A stretch of DNA of 64,000 nt from an uncultured Pelagibacteraceae bacterium (GTDB lineage: Bacteria > Pseudomonadota > Alphaproteobacteria > Pelagibacterales > Pelagibacteraceae). Position numbers and translations under genes: made by a program. The stretch's first letter is position 1. Every line of letters starts with the position of its first letter. Under the pieces are notes generated by a model. It was not told the origin of the DNA and did no database searches. It worked only from the letters and a program-made list of their open reading frames with translations. Location: positions 218,762 to 282,761 of the forward strand of contig CACBYP010000001.1 in assembly GCA_902543485.1 (NCBI GenBank), given 5' to 3'. Shown piece after piece: positions 20,137-29,886 of the stretch.

Positions 20137-20429
20137 TGGATAAACTAAGCTTATACGATAAAATCCTGTTTCCAGTTGTTACTGAAAAATCAACAAATTT
20201 GTCAGAGCAAAACAAGATTGTTTTCAAAGTTCCTCATAGTGCTAATAAAAAAACTTTAAAAGGATCAATTGAAAAAATTTTTAAAGTCAATGTAACAAAA
20301 ATTAATATTATTAATAAAAAAACTCTAATTAAATCTACTAGAGGGAAAAAAGTTAAAAAGAAGGGTTTTAAAAAAGCAATTATTACTCTTAAAAAGGGTC
20401 AAAATATTGACTTAACAACTGGAATTTAA
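20136..20429 (+). CDS. rplW: 50S ribosomal protein L23
   Basis: 97 residues. YDKILFPVVTEKSTNLSEQNKIVFKV is the family start, followed by the loop that protrudes into the tunnel and the Lys-rich centre. It sits at the tunnel exit and docks trigger factor and SRP. One-base overlap with rplD. Confidence 0.96.
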   Translation: MDKLSLYDKILFPVVTEKSTNLSEQNKIVFKVPHSANKKTLKGSIEKIFKVNVTKINIINKKTLIKSTRGKKVKKKGFKKAIITLKKGQNIDLTTGI

Positions 20430-20432
20430 ATT

Positions 20433-21266
20433 ATGGCTTTAAAAACATTTAAACCTTATACAAAATCAACCAGAGGAACCATCTTGACAAGCAGAAATGG
20501 TTTATGGAAAGGGAAACCATATAAGCCATTAACTAGTGCAAACTATTCTTCAAAAGGTAGAAATAATTATGGTCGAATTACTTCCCGTAATCATGGAGGA
20601 GGACATAAACATAAGTATAGAAAAATCGACTTTTATAGAAAAAAGAAAGATATGAAAGCAATTGTTGAAAGAATTGAATATGATCCAAACAGATCATGTC
20701 ATATAATGTTAGTTAAATTTGAAGACAACCAAAAATTCTATTACCTTGCTCCACAAAAAATAAAAGTTGGTGATCATATTCAAAATGGCTCATCTTCAGA
20801 AATTAAAATAGGAAATTGCTTACCATTACAAGATATTCCAGTAGGAATTGATATACATAATGTTGAAATACAACCAGGAGCTGGTGGAAAAATAGCAAGA
20901 GCAGCTGGTTCTTCTGTGACGATTTCAGGTATAGATGGAAATTATTCAATTATAAAAATGACTTCTGGAGAAGTTAGAAAAATAGATTCAAGAGCGTTAG
21001 CTACAATTGGAGTTTTATCTAATCCAGATCAAAAAAACATTAAAATTGGTAAAGCAGGTCGATCAAGATGGTTGGGAAGAAGACCACATACTAGAGGGGT
21101 TGTTAAAAATCCTGTAGATCACCCTCATGGTGGTGGTGAAGGAAAATCTGCTGGAGGTAGACATCCTGTTTCTCCTACTGGACAATCAGCCAAAGGATTA
21201 AAAACAAGAGATAATAAAAGAACTGATAAATTTATAATAAGAAGAAGAAAGAAGAAGAGAGCTTAA
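20433..21266 (+). CDS. rplB: 50S ribosomal protein L2
   Basis: 277 residues, full length. The C-terminal signature is intact (VVKNPVDHPHGGGEGKSAGGRHPVSPTG), including the histidine near the peptidyl-transferase centre, as is the core AAGSSVTISGIDGNY. Three bases separate it from rplW and from rpsS. Confidence 0.98.
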   Translation: MALKTFKPYTKSTRGTILTSRNGLWKGKPYKPLTSANYSSKGRNNYGRITSRNHGGGHKHKYRKIDFYRKKKDMKAIVERIEYDPNRSCHIMLVKFEDNQKFYYLAPQKIKVGDHIQNGSSSEIKIGNCLPLQDIPVGIDIHNVEIQPGAGGKIARAAGSSVTISGIDGNYSIIKMTSGEVRKIDSRALATIGVLSNPDQKNIKIGKAGRSRWLGRRPHTRGVVKNPVDHPHGGGEGKSAGGRHPVSPTGQSAKGLKTRDNKRTDKFIIRRRKKKRA

Positions 21267-21269
21267 TTT

Positions 21270-21578
21270 ATGGCAAGATCTGTGTGGAAAGGACCGTTTG
21301 TTGAAGAAAGTTTAATTAAAAAAGTTGAAAAGATTAAAAACGATCCAAATAAAAAACCAATTAAAACTTGGTCTAGAAAGTCTACAATAATACCTGACTT
21401 CGTTGGATTTAGTTTTTTAATTTATAACGGTAAAAAATTTATACCAATAACTGTATCTGAGGACATGGTAGGACACAAATTTGGAGAATTTGCTCCAACA
21501 AGACAGTTTTTTGGTCATACACCAGCTGATAAAAAAGCAAAAGTTGAGGGTGGAGCTAAGGGAGCTGATAAGAAATAA
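21270..21578 (+). CDS. rpsS: 30S ribosomal protein S19
   Basis: 102 residues, about ten more than E. coli S19 because of a Lys/Gly/Ala-rich C-terminal tail ([14 protein letters not shown]). The core [19 protein letters not shown] ... [15 protein letters not shown] and [15 protein letters not shown] is standard. S19 contacts 16S rRNA in the head next to S13. Confidence 0.97.
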   Translation: MARSVWKGPFVEESLIKKVEKIKNDPNKKPIKTWSRKSTIIPDFVGFSFLIYNGKKFIPITVSEDMVGHKFGEFAPTRQFFGHTPADKKAKVEGGAKGADKK

Positions 21579-21580
21579 TT

Positions 21581-21976
21581 ATGAGTATAAAAAAAGATAT
21601 AGATTTAAAACAAGTTAGATCGATAAATAAAAACGTAAGATCTAGTGTAAGAAAATTAAAACCTATACTTAAATCAATTATTGGTAAAAAAGTAGAAATA
21701 GCAATTAGAGATTTATCTTTCTCGGAGAAAAGGATTTCTAAAGATGTTAAGAAAACAATTTCATCAGCAATAGCCAATGCAGAAAATAATTTTCAATACG
21801 ACATTGATAATTTAGTAGTCAAAGAAGCTTTCTGTGGAAAACAGGTAATTATGAAAAGATTTAGAGCTAGGGCTAAAGGTCGAGCTGCAGAAATTATGAA
21901 ACCATATTCAAATGTAACAATCGTTTTGAGTGAACAGATGAAACAAAAAGGTAAGGAACATGGGACAAAAAGTTAA
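21581..21976 (+). CDS. rplV: 50S ribosomal protein L22
   Basis: 131 residues. The beta-hairpin region that lines the exit tunnel is recognisable ([28 protein letters not shown]). The C-terminal 5-6 codons overlap the rpsC start by 17 bases in another frame, the longest overlap in the ribosomal block. Confidence 0.95.
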   Translation: MSIKKDIDLKQVRSINKNVRSSVRKLKPILKSIIGKKVEIAIRDLSFSEKRISKDVKKTISSAIANAENNFQYDIDNLVVKEAFCGKQVIMKRFRARAKGRAAEIMKPYSNVTIVLSEQMKQKGKEHGTKS

Positions 21977-22619
21977 TCCAGTAGGATTAAGATTAGGTAT
22001 TAACAGAGGCTGGGACTCTGTTTGGTATGCCAAGAAACAGGACTTTGGGAATTATCTTATTGAAGATTTTAAAATAAGAGAGTTCATTAAAAAGAATGTA
22101 ATTAATTCAGGTGTATCTAAAGTAATGATTGAAAGATCAGCCAAGAAGTGTTTTGTAACAATTTATACATCAAGACCTGGTTTTGTAATTGGGAAAAAAG
22201 GAAGTGATATAGAAAAAATTAAAGGTAAACTGTCTAGATTGAGTACACATGAGATTGTTCTGAATATCAAAGAAGTCAAAAAACCTGAGACGAATTCTTT
22301 TTTAGTTGCTGAGAACATCGCTCAACAGTTAGTTAAACGTGTTTCGTACAGAAGAGCAATGAAGAGAGCAATGCAATCTGCATTAAGATTAGGAGCAAGA
22401 GGTATTAAAGTATCTTGCAGTGGAAGATTGGGTGGAAATGAAATTGCAAGAACTGAATGGTTAAGAGATGGGAGTATCCCATCACATACTTTAAGAGCAG
22501 ATATAGATTATGCTGAAGCAGAAGCACTAACGACTTATGGGATAATTGGGATTAAAGTTTGGATTTACAAGGGTGAAATTTTTACTAAGGAATTTAGTCA
22601 AGAAAGGAACAAAAAATAA
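21960..22619 (+). CDS. rpsC: 30S ribosomal protein S3
   Basis: 219 residues. It starts [20 protein letters not shown], the invariant S3 N-terminus, which fixes the start inside the end of rplV. It has the KH domain ([20 protein letters not shown]) and the C-terminal domain ([23 protein letters not shown]). It lies at the mRNA entry site and has helicase activity with S4/S5. Confidence 0.98.
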   Translation: MGQKVNPVGLRLGINRGWDSVWYAKKQDFGNYLIEDFKIREFIKKNVINSGVSKVMIERSAKKCFVTIYTSRPGFVIGKKGSDIEKIKGKLSRLSTHEIVLNIKEVKKPETNSFLVAENIAQQLVKRVSYRRAMKRAMQSALRLGARGIKVSCSGRLGGNEIARTEWLRDGSIPSHTLRADIDYAEAEALTTYGIIGIKVWIYKGEIFTKEFSQERNKK

Positions 22620-22621
22620 CA

Positions 22622-23029
22622 ATGTTGCAACCCACTAGAACAAAGTTTAGGAAGGCACATAAAGGTAGAATTCATGGGACTGCTTCACGTTGTAATGTGA
22701 TGAATTATGGTTCTTTTGGGTTAAAAGCAATTCAACCTGAGAGAATTATATCAAGACAAATTGAGGCAGCTAGAGTTGCGTTAACAAGGCATATGAAAAG
22801 ACAAGGTAGAGTTTGGACAAGAATGTTTCCAAATATACCTGTATCAAAAAAACCAACTGAAGTAAGAATGGGTAAAGGTAAGGGATCTCCAGAATATTGG
22901 GCATGCAGAGTTAAGCCAGGAAGAATTTTGTTTGAAGTCGATGGAGTACCAGAAGAAATAGCGAGAGAGGCACTTTACAAAGCGTCTGCAAAACTACCAA
23001 TAAAATGTAAATTTATAAAGAGAATTTAA
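22622..23029 (+). CDS. rplP: 50S ribosomal protein L16
   Basis: 135 residues beginning [16 protein letters not shown]. The conserved arginine-rich centre (RGRVWTR-like: [41 protein letters not shown]) is intact. It organises the tRNA-binding region of the 50S subunit. rpmC begins immediately after the stop. Confidence 0.97.
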   Translation: MLQPTRTKFRKAHKGRIHGTASRCNVMNYGSFGLKAIQPERIISRQIEAARVALTRHMKRQGRVWTRMFPNIPVSKKPTEVRMGKGKGSPEYWACRVKPGRILFEVDGVPEEIAREALYKASAKLPIKCKFIKRI

Positions 23030-23218
23030 ATGAAAAAAAGTGAAATAAAAAAAATGACCAAAGAACAAGCTTTGAAAGATATTGAAAAATTTAAAAAAGA
23101 TCTTTTTAATTTTAGATTTCAAAAAGTGAATGGTCAGATAAAAAGTCCATCAAAAATAAATGAAACCAAGAAAAATATTGCAAGATTAAAAACATTAGTA
23201 GTGAGAAAAAATGCCTAA
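23030..23218 (+). CDS. rpmC: 50S ribosomal protein L29
   Basis: 62 residues forming the two-helix L29 hairpin ([31 protein letters not shown], then the second helix [14 protein letters not shown]). It overlaps rpsQ by 8 bases. Confidence 0.93.
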   Translation: MKKSEIKKMTKEQALKDIEKFKKDLFNFRFQKVNGQIKSPSKINETKKNIARLKTLVVRKNA

Positions 23219-23447
23219 AAAAGTATTAAATGGAATAGTTGTGAGCGATAAACCAAATAAAACTATTACGGTTTTAGTTGAGAGAAAATACCAGCATCCA
23301 GTTTTGAAAAAAGTAATTAAAGCTAGAAAAAAATATAGTGTTCATGATGAAGAAAATAAATATAAAAACGGCGATAAAGTATCAATACAAGAGTGCAAGC
23401 CATACTCAAAGTCAAAAAAATTTCAAGTAATAGGAGTTTCCAAATGA
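23211..23447 (+). CDS. rpsQ: 30S ribosomal protein S17
   Basis: 78 residues. The OB-fold signature [40 protein letters not shown] and [20 protein letters not shown] is present. Its stop (TGA) overlaps the rplN start in ATGA. Confidence 0.96.
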   Translation: MPKKVLNGIVVSDKPNKTITVLVERKYQHPVLKKVIKARKKYSVHDEENKYKNGDKVSIQECKPYSKSKKFQVIGVSK

Positions 23448-23812
23448 TACAAGTTCAGACAGAATTATATGTTGCAGACAATACTGGAGCAAAAAAGATT
23501 GAATGTATAAAAGTATTAGGTGGATCTAAAAGAAGATATGCAAGTATTGGCGATACTATCGTTGTAGCAGTTAAAGAAGCAATTCCAAAAGGAAAAGTAA
23601 AAAAAGGTGCAGTTCATAAAGCTGTTGTTGTTAGAGTTAAAAAAGGAATTCATAGAAATGATGGATCCAAAGTAAGATTTGATAACAATGCAGCTGTGTT
23701 GACAGACGATAAAGGAGAACCAATAGGCACCAGGATTTTTGGACCAGTTACTAGAGAATTAAGAAATAGAGGACAAATGAAAATAATTTCGTTGGCACCA
23801 GAGGTATTATAA
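23444..23812 (+). CDS. rplN: 50S ribosomal protein L14
   Basis: 122 residues starting [18 protein letters not shown], the standard L14 N-terminus. The longer open frame from 23393 is excluded because the extra 17 residues lie within rpsQ and are not family-like. The core [25 protein letters not shown] and [13 protein letters not shown] is intact. L14 forms bridge B8 and is the docking site of the silencing factor RsfS. Confidence 0.97.
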   Translation: MIQVQTELYVADNTGAKKIECIKVLGGSKRRYASIGDTIVVAVKEAIPKGKVKKGAVHKAVVVRVKKGIHRNDGSKVRFDNNAAVLTDDKGEPIGTRIFGPVTRELRNRGQMKIISLAPEVL

Positions 23813-24051
23813 TGATTAAAAAAGGTATCAAAGTAAAGATATTAACTGGTAAGGATAAAAATAAAGATGGCGATATCATTGAAATTGATAGAAAAAATAA
23901 TAGAGCAAAAGTTAAGGGTATTAACATGGTAAAAAAACATGTGAAAACCACAAAAGAAAAGAAAGGTGGAATAATTTCAAAAGAAAACTTTATAAATCTC
24001 TCGAATCTAGCAATTTTTGATACCAAAAATAAAAATGAGGCTAAAAAATAA
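23812..24051 (+). CDS. rplX: 50S ribosomal protein L24 (short form)
   Basis: 79 residues, against about 100-105 in most bacteria. The KOW-containing N-terminal part ([44 protein letters not shown]) is clear, but the C-terminal part is reduced to [18 protein letters not shown], lacking the usual terminal strand region. L24 starts 50S assembly. One-base overlaps on both sides argue against a sequencing frameshift. Confidence 0.93.
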   Translation: MIKKGIKVKILTGKDKNKDGDIIEIDRKNNRAKVKGINMVKKHVKTTKEKKGGIISKENFINLSNLAIFDTKNKNEAKK

Positions 24052-24605
24052 TGACACCTAGATTAAAATTAAGCATAACCAAAGATATTGAGCCAGCATT
24101 AAAAGAAAAGTTCGGTTACAAAAATTTATATATGGGTCCAAGAATACAAAAAATTGTTTTAAATATGGGTTTAGGTCTTGATGGAAATGATCAAAAAATT
24201 TTGAAATCTTGCCAAGAAGATCTAGCAAACATCACCGGTCAAATGCCTGTAGTAACAAAATTCAAAAAATCTATTGCAAATTTTAAAACTAGAAAAAATA
24301 CCAATTCAGGCTTGAAGGTAACATTAAGAAAAAACAAAATGTATGAATTTATTGATAGATTAACAAATATAGCTTTACCAAGAATAAAAGATTTTAGGGG
24401 CTTAAGTCCGAATGGTTTTGATAAATTTGGAAATTATACTTTTGGTATCAAAGAACATATCATATTTCCAGAGGTAAATTTTGATAAAGTTGACAAAATT
24501 AGAGGTTTAGACATTACAATAGTTATTAAATCTCAAAGAGTAGAACACTGTTTTGAATTATTAAAACATTTAAACTTTCCATTTAGAGAAAAAAGGAGCA
24601 ATTAA
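24051..24605 (+). CDS. rplE: 50S ribosomal protein L5
   Basis: 184 residues. The signature is [11 protein letters not shown]; the segment [31 protein letters not shown] and the [20 protein letters not shown] end are present. It binds 5S rRNA with L18. Confidence 0.97.
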   Translation: MTPRLKLSITKDIEPALKEKFGYKNLYMGPRIQKIVLNMGLGLDGNDQKILKSCQEDLANITGQMPVVTKFKKSIANFKTRKNTNSGLKVTLRKNKMYEFIDRLTNIALPRIKDFRGLSPNGFDKFGNYTFGIKEHIIFPEVNFDKVDKIRGLDITIVIKSQRVEHCFELLKHLNFPFREKRSN

Positions 24606-24910
24606 TGGCTAAAATGAGTGCAATAAATAAGAATAACAGAAGAATAAAAATGTCAGACAAATTTTATAAGAAAAGATTGATGCTAAAAAAAATAATAATG
24701 GATAAAAAATTATCATTAGAAGAAAGATTTAAAGCTCAACAAAAATTGTCAAAATTACCACGAAATTCTGCAAAAGTTAGAGTTATGAATAGATGTCAAA
24801 TTACAGGTAGACCTCACGGTGTTTACAGAAAACTAAAAATTTCAAGAATAGCCCTAAGACAACTTGGTTTAGAGGGCAAAATTCCTGGAATGGTAAAATC
24901 GAGTTGGTAG
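24605..24910 (+). CDS. rpsN: 30S ribosomal protein S14
   Basis: 101 residues, the long zinc-free type of S14. The conserved end [40 protein letters not shown] is intact, and the four-cysteine zinc motif of the short form is absent. It is followed by an AGAAAGGAAA ribosome-binding site for rpsH. Confidence 0.97.
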   Translation: MAKMSAINKNNRRIKMSDKFYKKRLMLKKIIMDKKLSLEERFKAQQKLSKLPRNSAKVRVMNRCQITGRPHGVYRKLKISRIALRQLGLEGKIPGMVKSSW

Positions 24911-24920
24911 AAAGGAAAAT

Positions 24921-25313
24921 ATGAGTCTAAGCGATCCAATAGGTGATATGTTAGCAAGAATAAAAAATGCACAAGTAAGAAGTCATAAAAAAGTTTCTCT
25001 GCCAGCATCAAAATTTAAAACAAAAATTGCAGATGTTCTAAAGTCTGAGGGTTATATAATAGATTATAAAGTTAATGATGATAAAAAACCTCACATAGAA
25101 ATTAATTTAAAATATAATTCTGGAAATCCAGTTATTAATACAATTGAGAGAATTTCAAAACCAGGTAGAAGAATTTTTTCAAGTGCAAGCAGTTTACCAA
25201 AAATTAATAATGGTCTTGGTATAGCAATTGTATCTACACCACAAGGTGTTATGACAGATGTCGATGCAAGAAAAAAAAAACTTGGTGGAGAAATAATTTG
25301 TAAGGTATTTTAA
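24921..25313 (+). CDS. rpsH: 30S ribosomal protein S8
   Basis: 130 residues. The start SLSDPIGDMLARIKNAQVRSHKKVSLPASK and the C-terminal rRNA-binding signature (GLGIAIVSTPQGVMTDVDARKKKLGGEIICKVF) are complete. In E. coli S8 represses the spc operon. A run of ten A residues (25271-25280) encodes the final KKK stretch. Confidence 0.97.
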   Translation: MSLSDPIGDMLARIKNAQVRSHKKVSLPASKFKTKIADVLKSEGYIIDYKVNDDKKPHIEINLKYNSGNPVINTIERISKPGRRIFSSASSLPKINNGLGIAIVSTPQGVMTDVDARKKKLGGEIICKVF

Positions 25314-25852
25314 TGTCTAAAATAGGAAAAATAAATATACCAATACCAGAAAAAGTAAAAGTAATGTTATCTGGAAATACTGTAAATGTTGAAGGTCCCT
25401 TGGGTAAACAAGCAATCAAACTAGATTTAGAAATGTTTGAACTTAATATCACAGAAGGCAAAGATGTATCAATAAAACCTAAAAAACTTGATGATACATC
25501 TAAAAGATTGTGGGGTATGCACAGAAGTTTACTTAATAATGCTATTATTGGTGCAAGTAGTGGTTATGAAAAAATTCTAGAACTTACAGGAGTTGGTTTC
25601 AGAGCTGCTCTAAAAGGCAATGTTTTAAATATGCAACTAGGATTTAGTCATGACATTAATTACAATATTCCTGAGGGGATTAAAATTGCTGTTGAAAAAC
25701 AAACAACGTTAAAAATAAGTGGCCCAAATAAACAACAAGTTGGTATGGTTGCATCACAAATTAAAAGTATTAGACCTCCTGAACCATATAAAGGAAAAGG
25801 CATAAAAGAAAAAGGTCAATATATTTTGAGAAAAGAAGGTAAGAAAAAATAA
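25313..25852 (+). CDS. rplF: 50S ribosomal protein L6
   Basis: 179 residues. It starts [19 protein letters not shown]. The signature is [43 protein letters not shown]. It lies near the factor-binding site. TAATG junctions with rpsH and rplR. Confidence 0.97.
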   Translation: MSKIGKINIPIPEKVKVMLSGNTVNVEGPLGKQAIKLDLEMFELNITEGKDVSIKPKKLDDTSKRLWGMHRSLLNNAIIGASSGYEKILELTGVGFRAALKGNVLNMQLGFSHDINYNIPEGIKIAVEKQTTLKISGPNKQQVGMVASQIKSIRPPEPYKGKGIKEKGQYILRKEGKKK

Positions 25853-26202
25853 TGAGATTAAATACTGTTGAAAGAAAAAGATTTAGAATAAGGAAAAAAC
25901 TTAAAGGTGTATCTAAGAATAGATATAGATTAAGCGTTTCAAGATCAGCAAAAAACATAAGTGCACAGATAATCGATGATGTAAAAAATATTACTTTAGT
26001 CTCTGCGTCTTCAATAGATAAAGGTATTAAAGGACAAAAAAAAAATAAATCGGAATTATCAACTATAGTTGCAGAAATTTTAGCAAAAAAAGCAAATGAA
26101 AAAAATATTAAAAAAATCTACTTTGATAGAGGTATTTATAAATATCATGGTAGAGTTAAAATATTTGCTGAAACATTGAGAAAAAACGGAATGGACTTTT
26201 AA
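25852..26202 (+). CDS. rplR: 50S ribosomal protein L18
   Basis: 116 residues. The 5S rRNA-binding protein pattern [34 protein letters not shown] and the end [28 protein letters not shown] are typical. One-base overlap with rplF; rpsE starts two bases after the stop. Confidence 0.96.
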   Translation: MRLNTVERKRFRIRKKLKGVSKNRYRLSVSRSAKNISAQIIDDVKNITLVSASSIDKGIKGQKKNKSELSTIVAEILAKKANEKNIKKIYFDRGIYKYHGRVKIFAETLRKNGMDF

Positions 26203-26204
26203 AA

Positions 26205-26705
26205 ATGGAAAAAAATACAGAATTTGTAGAAAAATTAGTACACATAAACAGAATAACAAAAGTAGTTAAAGGTGGAAGAAGATTTGGTTTTTCTGCACTT
26301 GTGGTCGTTGGAAACCAAAATGGAAAAATTGGTATTGCACATGCAAAAGCAAAACAAGTACCTGATGCAATAAAAAAAGCAAACGAACTGGCTAGAAGAA
26401 AATTAATACAAATACCGCTTAGAGACGGACGAACTATTCATCACGATATATATGGTAAGGATGGTGCTGGAAAAATTAAATTAAGATCAGCACCCAAAGG
26501 AACAGGTATTATAGCTGGCGGTCCAGTAAGAGCAGTTTGTGAGGTACTTGGAATAAAAGATATTGTAGCTAAATCTTTAGGCACCGCAAACCCTCATAAT
26601 GTAATAAGAGCATGTATAAAAGCTTTATCGAAGCAAAATTCACCAAAAAATATTTCTAATTTAAGAAATAAAAAAATATCTGAGATAATTGAGAAAAGAG
26701 GATAA
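26205..26705 (+). CDS. rpsE: 30S ribosomal protein S5
   Basis: 166 residues. The double-stranded-RNA-binding domain signature (FVEKLVHINRITKVVKGGRRFGFSALVVVG) and the C-terminal domain (LRSAPKGTGIIAGGPVRAVCEVLGI) are complete. Its stop overlaps the rplO start by one base, so the L30 gene (rpmD), which normally lies here, is absent. Confidence 0.97.
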   Translation: MEKNTEFVEKLVHINRITKVVKGGRRFGFSALVVVGNQNGKIGIAHAKAKQVPDAIKKANELARRKLIQIPLRDGRTIHHDIYGKDGAGKIKLRSAPKGTGIIAGGPVRAVCEVLGIKDIVAKSLGTANPHNVIRACIKALSKQNSPKNISNLRNKKISEIIEKRG

Positions 26706-27166
26706 TGACATCATTAAATACATTGACTAATCTTAAAACAAAAAAAATTCGAGTAGGAAGAGGAATAGGATCTGGTAAAGGCAAAACTTCTGGCAGAGGT
26801 GTAAAAGGTCAAAAATCAAGATCAGGAGTGGCTATAAAAAGTTTTGAAGGTGGTCAAATGCCATTATATAGAAGACTACCAAAAAGAGGTTTTAACCCTG
26901 TAAACAAAAATGATTCAGCAGTAATAAACTTAGGTGATTTACAAAGTCTTATTGATAATAAAAAAATAAAAGCAGATGAGAAAATAAACATTAATACATT
27001 AAAAAAAATAAAATTATTTAGAAAATCAATTAATAAATTTAAAGTTTTATCAAATGGTAATTTTAATTCTAAAATTGATATTGAGGCAGATTATTCTTCT
27101 AAAACTGCTCAAGAGAAAATTGAAAAAGCGGGTGGGCAAATTATAGTTAAAAATCAATCTAAATAA
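26705..27166 (+). CDS. rplO: 50S ribosomal protein L15
   Basis: 153 residues. The glycine/lysine-rich N-terminus RVGRGIGSGKGKTSGRGVKGQKSRSG and FEGGQMPLYRRLPKRGFNP are the L15 signature; the C-terminal half is more divergent. It overlaps secY by one base. Confidence 0.97.
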   Translation: MTSLNTLTNLKTKKIRVGRGIGSGKGKTSGRGVKGQKSRSGVAIKSFEGGQMPLYRRLPKRGFNPVNKNDSAVINLGDLQSLIDNKKIKADEKININTLKKIKLFRKSINKFKVLSNGNFNSKIDIEADYSSKTAQEKIEKAGGQIIVKNQSK

Positions 27167-28446
27167 TGAGTGCGTCAACACAATCTAACGATTTAAGGAA
27201 TAGAATACTATTTACACTTTTTATTCTTGCTGTTTACAGATTAGGAACTTTTGTTCCTCTTCCAGGAATTGACCCTGAACAACTTCAAATAATGATGGAA
27301 GGTAATCAAAAAGGATTGTTAGGCATGTTTAATGTTTTTGCTGGTGGGGCTGTAAGCAGAATGGCAATATTTGCTCTTGGAATAATGCCATATATATCAT
27401 CTTCAATTATTGTCCAGTTACTTACAGGGGTTTCTGATTATTTCAAAAATCTAAAGGCTCAAGGTGAAATAGGAAGACAAAAAATTACTCAAATAACTAG
27501 ATATGGAACCGTTTTATTAGCAACTATACAAGGATATGGATTGGCAGTTGGACTAGAGTCGTCAGCAGATCTAGTTATTAATCCTGGAATATTTTTTAAA
27601 ATATCAACAGTTACAACTATTGTTGCAGGAACTATATTTTTAATGTGGCTTGGTGAACAAATTACACAGAGAGGAATTGGTAATGGTATTTCATTAATAA
27701 TATTTTCTGGAATAGTTGCTGAAATTCCAAGAGCTTTAGTTACTACGTTTGAATTGGGAAGAACTGGAGCAATTTCTACAATTATGATAATATTTATATT
27801 TCTTTTGTTAGTTGCCACAATAATGTTTATCGTATTTATGGAAAGAGCACTTAGAAAAATCTTAATAAATTATCCTAAGAGACAAATGGGTAATAAAATG
27901 TACGGTGGAGATTCCTCTCATCTACCTTTGAAAATTAATTCAGCCGGTGTAATACCAGCAATATTTGCTTCAGCTCTATTATTATTACCAGTCACTTTCT
28001 CAAATTTTAATGTTTCACAAAATGAAACATTTTTAAATATTTCATCATATTTTTCTCAAGGCCAACCTTTGTATATGTTGCTATATGCATCAGGGATAAT
28101 ATTTTTTACTTTTTTTTATACCTCTATTACCTTTAATCCTAATGAAACTGCAGAAAATTTAAGAAAATATGGTGGATTCATTCCTGGGATAAGACCAGGT
28201 GAAAGTACTGCAATTTATATAGACACAATACTGACAAGACTAACAACAATAGGTGCATTATATCTTGCTTTAGTTTGTTTAATGCCAGAATTTCTGATTG
28301 CAAATTATCCTATTCCATTTTATTTAGGTGGTGCCTCAGTTTTAATTGTAGTAGTTGTTGCTATTGATACTGTCACGCAAATACAAACTAGGATGATGAG
28401 TTCTCAATACGAGCAATTAATAAAAAAAACAAAATTTGGTAGATAA
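27166..28446 (+). CDS. secY: Preprotein translocase subunit SecY
   Basis: 426 residues with ten predicted membrane spans: the protein-conducting channel of the inner membrane. The plug region contains GLLGMFNVFAGGAVSRMAIFALGIMPYI, and the cytosolic loops contain YPKRQMGNKMYGGDSSHLPLKINSAGVIPAIFASA. Its partner SecE is encoded 23 kb upstream in the same block. adk begins directly after its stop. Confidence 0.97.
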   Translation: MSASTQSNDLRNRILFTLFILAVYRLGTFVPLPGIDPEQLQIMMEGNQKGLLGMFNVFAGGAVSRMAIFALGIMPYISSSIIVQLLTGVSDYFKNLKAQGEIGRQKITQITRYGTVLLATIQGYGLAVGLESSADLVINPGIFFKISTVTTIVAGTIFLMWLGEQITQRGIGNGISLIIFSGIVAEIPRALVTTFELGRTGAISTIMIIFIFLLLVATIMFIVFMERALRKILINYPKRQMGNKMYGGDSSHLPLKINSAGVIPAIFASALLLLPVTFSNFNVSQNETFLNISSYFSQGQPLYMLLYASGIIFFTFFYTSITFNPNETAENLRKYGGFIPGIRPGESTAIYIDTILTRLTTIGALYLALVCLMPEFLIANYPIPFYLGGASVLIVVVVAIDTVTQIQTRMMSSQYEQLIKKTKFGR

Positions 28447-29010
28447 GTGAATATAATATTGTTTGGTCCTCCAGGTGCTGGTAAAGGAACACAAGCAAAA
28501 TATCTTGTGGATAAATTAAAAGGTTATCAAATCTCAACTGGTGATATTTTGAGAGATGAAATTAAAAAAGATACAGAAATTGGTAAAAAAATAATTAACA
28601 ATATGAATGAAGGTAAATTCGTCAGTGATGAAATAGTAAATAGTCTTTTAAAAAATTACGTCTTCGATCCTTATAAAAAAAAAAAATTAATTTTTGATGG
28701 ATACCCTAGATCTCTTAGCCAAGCTAAAAATTTGGATTTATTATTAAATAATTCAAATCAGAGCATAGATCATATTTTTTTTTTAAATGTAAATAAAGAA
28801 ACAATTGTAGAAAGAATAAAAAAAAGAAAAATTTTAGAAAAAAGATCTGATGATGATTTAGATACAATATTAAAAAGATATGATACTTACATTGAAACAA
28901 CTAGACCTGTTTTAGATTACTATTCTAAAAATCCAAATTTTCATGAGATTGACGGAACAATGAAAATCGATCAAATAACGGCCAAAATACAGACTTTTTT
29001 AAATGTTTAA
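28447..29010 (+). CDS. adk: Adenylate kinase (short form)
   Basis: 187 residues from a GTG start directly after the secY stop. The P-loop is GPPGAGKGTQA, the AMP-binding STGDILRDE and FDGYPRS are present, and the R-x-DDDLDTILKRY arginine segment follows. The LID insertion of the E. coli-type long form is missing: KKRKILEKRSDDD directly joins the flanking helices, as in short-form enzymes. It interconverts ATP + AMP and 2 ADP. A 12-base A run (28675-28686) encodes four lysines. The secY-adk-rpsM order is typical of alphaproteobacteria. Confidence 0.94.
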   Translation: MNIILFGPPGAGKGTQAKYLVDKLKGYQISTGDILRDEIKKDTEIGKKIINNMNEGKFVSDEIVNSLLKNYVFDPYKKKKLIFDGYPRSLSQAKNLDLLLNNSNQSIDHIFFLNVNKETIVERIKKRKILEKRSDDDLDTILKRYDTYIETTRPVLDYYSKNPNFHEIDGTMKIDQITAKIQTFLNV

Positions 29011-29014
29011 GACG

Positions 29015-29042
29015 TTGACTTTGACTAATCTTATTATATAAA
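29015..29042 (+). promoter_or_regulatory. Candidate promoter for rpsM-rpsK-rpoA-rplQ
   Basis: TTGACT (29015-29020) and TATAAA (29037-29042) have a 16-bp spacer in the 55-bp adk-rpsM gap. A second TTGACT follows immediately (29021-29026), giving a tandem -35 hexamer. A start near 29049 would leave a leader of about 17 nt. It would let the alpha cluster, including rpoA, be transcribed separately from the spc cluster. Confidence 0.5.
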
Positions 29043-29065
29043 AGGCACAATTTATCACAAAAATT

Positions 29066-29449
29066 ATGGCTCGTATTGCAGGTGTAAACATACCACAAAA
29101 TAAATTAGTTCATGTTGGACTTACATATATTTTTGGTATAGGGACTAAGTTTTCTAACCAGATTTGTACTGATCTTAAAATTCCACAATCTAAAAGAGTC
29201 AATGAACTAACTGATGATCAAATTTTAAAAATTAGAGAATATATTGATCAAAAATTTACAGTTGAAGGTGATCTGAGACGAGAAACATCATTGAGTATAA
29301 AAAGATTAATTGATCTTGCAACTTATAGAGGTTCTAGACACAGAAAAAAACTTCCTGTCAGAGGTCAGAGAACAAGGTGTAATTCCAGAACAAGAAAGGG
29401 TAAAGCAATAGCAATAGCAGGAAAAAAATTAACTCCACTTAAAAAATAA
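29066..29449 (+). CDS. rpsM: 30S ribosomal protein S13
   Basis: 127 residues. [25 protein letters not shown] and the basic C-terminus ([26 protein letters not shown]) are standard; the end is a few residues longer than in E. coli. rpmJ (L36), which sits between secY and rpsM in E. coli, is absent, as is usual for alphaproteobacteria. TAATG junction with rpsK. Confidence 0.97.
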   Translation: MARIAGVNIPQNKLVHVGLTYIFGIGTKFSNQICTDLKIPQSKRVNELTDDQILKIREYIDQKFTVEGDLRRETSLSIKRLIDLATYRGSRHRKKLPVRGQRTRCNSRTRKGKAIAIAGKKLTPLKK

Positions 29450-29886
29450 TGAAAAAAGAAACAACGGATAATAAAGATCAAAAAACAGAAATTAAATCTA
29501 AAAAAAGTTCTTATTCAAAGAAGAAAAAAGGCAAAAAGAATATTTTGAATGGTATAGCCTATGTTCAATCAACTTTTAACAACACGATTGTATCTATTGC
29601 TGATACTAATGGCAATGTAGTCTCATGGGCATCTGCTGGGCAAAAAGGATTTAAAGGTTCACGTAAATCTACTCCATATGCAGCCCAAGTTGCTGCTGAT
29701 GCAGCTGCAGCTAAAGCATTAGAAGTTGGAATGAAAATTTTATCTGTTGAAGTTAAGGGTCCAGGATCTGGCAGAGAAACAGCTTTAAGAGCTTTACAAG
29801 CTAGAGGATTCAAAATTATATCAATTAAAGATACAACGCCAATGCCGCATAATGGTACAAGACCACCTAAAAAAAGGAGAGTTTAA
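29449..29886 (+). CDS. rpsK: 30S ribosomal protein S11
   Basis: 145 residues. A Lys-rich N-terminal extension of about 25 residues ([20 protein letters not shown]) precedes the conserved S11 fold ([46 protein letters not shown] ... [18 protein letters not shown]) and the end [18 protein letters not shown]. The start is set by the TAATG overlap with rpsM. S11 lines the mRNA exit platform. Confidence 0.97.
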   Translation: MKKETTDNKDQKTEIKSKKSSYSKKKKGKKNILNGIAYVQSTFNNTIVSIADTNGNVVSWASAGQKGFKGSRKSTPYAAQVAADAAAAKALEVGMKILSVEVKGPGSGRETALRALQARGFKIISIKDTTPMPHNGTRPPKKRRV

